Assembly: GCA_021776915.1 (NCBI GenBank)
Contig: JAIQZU010000035.1
Location: 1-64,000 of the forward strand
DNA from: Candidatus Scalindua sp.
Lineage (GTDB): Bacteria > Planctomycetota > Brocadiia > Brocadiales > Scalinduaceae
Reading direction: 5' to 3'
DNA: 64,000 bases
The notes beneath the pieces were generated by a model. It saw only the letters and a list, made by a program, of their open reading frames with translations. It did no database searches and had not been told where the DNA came from. A program made the translations under genes and the position numbers. Below are positions 60,893-64,000 of the stretch, one piece after another. Every line of letters begins with the position of its first letter. Position 1 is the stretch's first letter.

Positions 60893-63088
60893 ATGAATCT
60901 CGACAAAATTAAAACAATTCCGATTGTCCAGGTTGCTGCACAACACCTGGGGCTATCCGTTGATAAAAATAATAAGCTCCGATGCTTTAATGCGTCAGCA
61001 CATAAGCAGGGTGATCTACATCCATCCTTAAGCCTTGACATCTCGAATAACCGTTTCAAATGCTTTTCTTGCGGTGTTTCAGGTAGTACTATCGATCTTA
61101 CCATGGGATATAAAAGCGTGGATATTAAGCAGGCAGGGAGGGAGTTAGAAAAAACATTTTTCAGTGAAGATGTGAAAGAGAAGGAGTATTCCCTCCATGC
61201 TATTCAAGGTTGGAATTTGGACAAGAAAATATTTGATGAACTATATGATTATGGTCCATACATCAAAGTACGATTCAGGGATCCGGAAAATAGAAAAGAT
61301 AAATTAGATTTATTTTTCACAAAGACATCTTCCGGTAAATTCGTCAAGGGCCGGAAATGTGAGCCTATGCTTTTTAATCAGCAAGATGTTGAATCACGCC
61401 CAGGTGAAAAAGTACTATATGTTGAAGGTGAAGCTTGCGTCAACGCAATGAAGTCCCTAGGATATCTTGCCTCAACTGCAGGCTCTGCAACAATTACACA
61501 TAAAACATTCACACCTGAAATGATTTTGAAATTACAAAATCGTGACATCATAATCCTTCCAGATGCCGACACGCCCGGTCTTCAACTCGTGACAGATATG
61601 GCTTCCCTCGTGAATGCTACGGTCAAAACTTTACGTGTCGTAGATATTAGGCCTGCCTGGCAGAGTACCTTTAGCGAAGAAATGCCGGAAAAGGCAGACA
61701 TAAAAAATTTCATTGAAAAGTATAGAGTAAGCCACGGCGATGAAGGATTAAAGCAAAGTATAGACTCGATGATCGTTGGCGCCAAGCCAGTCGAGATGCC
61801 AGTCATTGCTAACAATGACAATGGGTCAAATCCATCAGGCTATTTTATAAAAAAAGTATTTATTCCACAGTTCGTAACGGAAGATGTTCTGAAAAGTCAT
61901 AAGCTTCTATATGCTCAGAAACAATTTCACGAATACGTTGATGGCTATTACAAACAAATCGACACAGATAATATTCTGGAGATTGCTAAAACCTTATTGG
62001 GTACACAGAGTCGGAATAATCGACTTAACGAAGTTTTAACAGACGTAAAGCTATCAGTATTATTAAATGAAGGTAAGCAGCTTAATGCCCGGACGGAATA
62101 CATTAACCTGCAGAACGGCATGCTCAACTGGATCGAAAAAAAACTATTACCGCATGCCCCTGATTACCTCTCGACAGTTCGCATAAATGCAAACTATAAC
62201 CCTGATGCTCAATGCCCCCACTTCATGCAGTTTCTTTGTGAAGTATTAGAACCGGATGTTATACCCTTAATCCAAGAGCTAATAGGCTACTGTTTGATTC
62301 AGGATACACGTTTTGAAAAAGCCTTTTTATTGATAGGGAAAGGGGCTAATGGGAAGGGTACATTTCTCGGTGTATTAAGGTTTCTTTTAGGACCCGAGAA
62401 CGTTAGTGATATTCCCTTACAAAATCTGGCCGATCGTTTCAGTACAGTGCAGTTACATGGGAAGCTGGCGAATATTTTTACAGACATTAGCGCAACAGCT
62501 ATGAAGGAAACTGGCTATTTTAAAGCTATAGTGAGTGGCGATAGATTGACTGGAGAACGGAAGCATCAGGATGCCTTCAGCTTTCAACCATTCGCCAGGC
62601 TAATTTATTCTTGTAATGAAATCCCTCGCTCTTACGATCGTACATACGCTTTTTACAGAAGATGGGTGCTGGTACCCTTTAACAAAACATTCGCAAAGAA
62701 TGAAATTGACAGATCACTTAAATCTAAACTACTGGAAGAACGAGACGGCATCCTCATCTGGGCGGTTGAAGGATTGCACAGATTATTCAGACAGCAAGAT
62801 TTTTCAATGTCAGAAAGTTCGAACGATCTTATGAATACATACAAGGTAACAAATGATAATATTTTACAGTACGTGTCTGACAGATGCATTCTAGGTGACA
62901 ATTATCACGTGGATAAAGTTGTTTTCTACGATAATTACAAAGACTATTGTAACGAGAATAACCTCAGGGCTATGAGTCAGCGAAAATTAAATTCAGAATT
63001 ACTGGAAAAGTTTACCAGCGTACATGAAATAAGAGGGGGGTTCTCGCGTAAACGTACATGGAAGGGGATTGGTTTGAATGAAAATTGA
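60893..63088 (+). CDS. P4-type primase-helicase
   Basis: 731 residues. An N-terminal CHC2-like zinc finger (RCFNASAHKQGDLHPSLSLD, FKCFSCGVSGSTIDL), a TOPRIM domain (KVLYVEGEACVNAMKSLGYL, IIILPDADTPGLQL), a D5_N region, and an SF3-type ATPase with Walker A IGKGANGKGTFLG, then ANIFTDISATAMKETGYFKA and LIYSCNEIPRSYDRTYAFYR. It would prime and unwind the element's own DNA at its origin. The iteron-like array lies directly downstream. Confidence 0.93.
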   Translation: MNLDKIKTIPIVQVAAQHLGLSVDKNNKLRCFNASAHKQGDLHPSLSLDISNNRFKCFSCGVSGSTIDLTMGYKSVDIKQAGRELEKTFFSEDVKEKEYSLHAIQGWNLDKKIFDELYDYGPYIKVRFRDPENRKDKLDLFFTKTSSGKFVKGRKCEPMLFNQQDVESRPGEKVLYVEGEACVNAMKSLGYLASTAGSATITHKTFTPEMILKLQNRDIIILPDADTPGLQLVTDMASLVNATVKTLRVVDIRPAWQSTFSEEMPEKADIKNFIEKYRVSHGDEGLKQSIDSMIVGAKPVEMPVIANNDNGSNPSGYFIKKVFIPQFVTEDVLKSHKLLYAQKQFHEYVDGYYKQIDTDNILEIAKTLLGTQSRNNRLNEVLTDVKLSVLLNEGKQLNARTEYINLQNGMLNWIEKKLLPHAPDYLSTVRINANYNPDAQCPHFMQFLCEVLEPDVIPLIQELIGYCLIQDTRFEKAFLLIGKGANGKGTFLGVLRFLLGPENVSDIPLQNLADRFSTVQLHGKLANIFTDISATAMKETGYFKAIVSGDRLTGERKHQDAFSFQPFARLIYSCNEIPRSYDRTYAFYRRWVLVPFNKTFAKNEIDRSLKSKLLEERDGILIWAVEGLHRLFRQQDFSMSESSNDLMNTYKVTNDNILQYVSDRCILGDNYHVDKVVFYDNYKDYCNENNLRAMSQRKLNSELLEKFTSVHEIRGGFSRKRTWKGIGLNEN

Positions 63089-63094
63089 CATAAA

Positions 63095-63346
63095 TCCCAG
63101 CTTTGGGGTCGTTGATCCCAAGTTGATCCCGGAAGCAATCCCAAGTTAAGTCCTTATACTGTAAAGCTTGTCCCAGGTATCCCAAGTTGTTTTCTATATA
63201 TCGCATAAGAAAATTAAAATAAAGAAGAAGTAAAATATATAAAAGAATGTCTACTAAACTTGGGATACTTGGGACGATATATATAAACATATTCTATGGC
63301 AATAGTTAACTGTCACAGAAGAATCCCGGGTATCCCAGCTATCCCA
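63095..63346. repeat. Iteron-like array of TCCCA motifs, candidate origin
   Basis: TCCCA/G motifs start at 63095, 63116, 63127, 63139, 63171, 63180, 63324, 63333 and 63342, with inverted copies at 63261 and 63270. Several are in the longer form TATCCCAAGTT or its inverse. An AT-rich stretch (63185-63250) lies in the middle. Array plus AT-rich segment next to the primase gene fits a replication origin. Confidence 0.6.
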
Positions 63347-63364
63347 GAAACAGGATTTACAAAA

Positions 63365-63730
63365 ATGACCGATCTGTTGGAAAAGTTTAACACGGTTCAT
63401 AATCCAAAAGCTACATTTGATGCAGAATGCACACAAATGTTTGATAAGGCTATGATGGTTCTGAATGGAAACTACATTGCAGGCACCTATGATTATATTT
63501 CTCACAATCGAAAAGAACTGTATCAGAAAATTGTAAAGCTTGAGGGTGGATTGGAGAAGTTTTGGGGAAAGGGTATAGAGGCTTTCAGGGAGGTCTTGAC
63601 GGCATATTACAGATTGACTATGGATTGCATCAGACTTCACAGAGAATCAATAAGCATGTCTCAAACAGACGAGCCAAAGGAAAGGCAGCCTGACAGCGTT
63701 CTGGCCGTAAGCAATCATGGCGGGCAATGA
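63365..63730 (+). CDS. Element protein of unknown function
   Basis: About 121 residues from ATG 63365 (MTDLLEKFN), with AGGA upstream. An earlier in-frame ATG at 63296 would translate the TCCCA repeats as IPGIPAIP, which is unlikely to be native but cannot be excluded. The protein is helical and charged (LYQKIVKLEGGLEKFWGKGI, EAFREVLTAYYRLTMDCIRL) with no family I recognise. It is transcribed in the same direction as the primase. Confidence 0.55.
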   Translation: MTDLLEKFNTVHNPKATFDAECTQMFDKAMMVLNGNYIAGTYDYISHNRKELYQKIVKLEGGLEKFWGKGIEAFREVLTAYYRLTMDCIRLHRESISMSQTDEPKERQPDSVLAVSNHGGQ

Positions 63731-64000
63731 CGCTAACGCCTGGAGCCTTGCAGTATGGACGCCGGCTGCCTGGTTAAGTTATTGTGAAGGCATCGCGTTA
63801 ACCTGATTTAAAAATTCTAGAATTTTTATTTCGTCAACCGCCTAGTTTTCGTTTTGGTTGACACACAGAATGCCTGTAAGGTTCTATTCTGGAAGCCTTT
63901 GAAATGAATATACAACTTTTGAATTGATAACAATTTCTGGCTGTGATGTTCGTTTTTACCGGCCTGAAAACGAAATTATTTCGTGTTTGAGGCAAGGCAG
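63731..64000. other. Gene-free right edge
   Basis: Two hairpins are visible: AAAAATTCTAGAATTTTT at about 63810-63828, which could terminate the preceding gene, and GTCAACC/GGTTGAC at about 63835-63861. No frame is convincing. Confidence 0.4.

Larger units (their letters stand above)
55414..64000. mobile_element. Left part of an integrative element in tRNA-Arg(CCT)
   Basis: The boundary is defined by the broken tRNA at 55413. Content: two excisionase-like proteins, BRCT, RadC-type, an unknown 379-residue protein, a ribbon-helix-helix protein, a P4-type primase-helicase and an iteron array. No integrase, capsid or transfer gene is seen up to the window edge, so the right end and the missing tRNA half must lie beyond. 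It could be a satellite or plasmid-like element, or a larger prophage whose other modules are off-window. Confidence 0.75.

Noticed and set aside
1-64000. CRISPR array
   Set aside because: The repeats seen are dispersed palindromes or short iterons; no regularly spaced 25-40-bp direct repeats with unique spacers and no cas genes are present.

Overview
The window looks like a chromosomal stretch of a Gram-negative, AT-leaning (about 40% GC by eye) bacterium. Dispersed palindromic repeats are abundant. Planctomycete-like lineages, including the anammox order Brocadiales, would fit the compatible-solute, nitrogen-oxide-sensing and lipoprotein gene content. No taxonomic marker is decisive, so this is a tentative inference.

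Layout. 1-3343 is a graveyard of transposons: the tail of an IS21-type transposase, two structured RNA-like segments, a mosaic of two diverged IS110 transposases joined through a fragment of a REP-associated tyrosine transposase (RAYT), and one intact RAYT abutting tilS. 3323-16031 is housekeeping and cell-surface metabolism: tilS, a lipoprotein/DnaJ group, GDP-mannose dehydratase, a Mur ligase, phosphopentomutase, YggT, hexuloisomerase, aspartokinase, UDP-glucuronate decarboxylase and an aminotransferase. 16193-17423 holds four small redox/cupin-type proteins. 17762-23807 encodes what reads as a closed glucosylglycerate cycle (phosphatase, synthase, glycerate kinase, GH15-like hydrolase) with a flavodiiron protein in the middle. 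23883-31730 holds an amidase, PriA, a strikingly eukaryote-like IMP dehydrogenase, a PEGA lipoprotein, a methyltransferase with a signal peptide, an HDOD protein and a redoxin.

33254-44335 is a signalling island: a 1643-residue hybrid kinase with a possible nitrate/nitrite sensor, a receiver-kinase fusion, a lone receiver, a lone CheB methylesterase, a lone Hpt, a receiver-GGDEF-HD protein and an HDOD protein paralogous to the one at 29965. Together they could form a branched phosphorelay with c-di-GMP output. 44473-49390 is a minus-strand glycosyltransferase operon interrupted by a GxxExxY gene. 49764-55287 returns to core genes (mtaB, a phospholipase D-like protein, cmk, rpsA, apt).

At 55413 a tRNA-Arg(CCT) gene stops in the 3' side of its anticodon stem. 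From there to the window end lies the left part of an integrative element: two excisionase-like proteins, a BRCT protein, a RadC-type protein, an unrecognised 379-residue protein, a ribbon-helix-helix protein, a tiny protein translationally coupled to a P4-type primase-helicase, and an iteron-like repeat array. Its non-coding spaces are rich in nested inverted repeats and RNA-like folds. No integrase, capsid or conjugation gene is visible; these would have to lie beyond 64000.

Several repeat families run through the chromosome: REP-like palindromes, a ~110-bp two-hairpin repeat seen at three to four sites, and a 72-bp repeat that brackets the lone receiver gene as 71/72-identical inverted copies.
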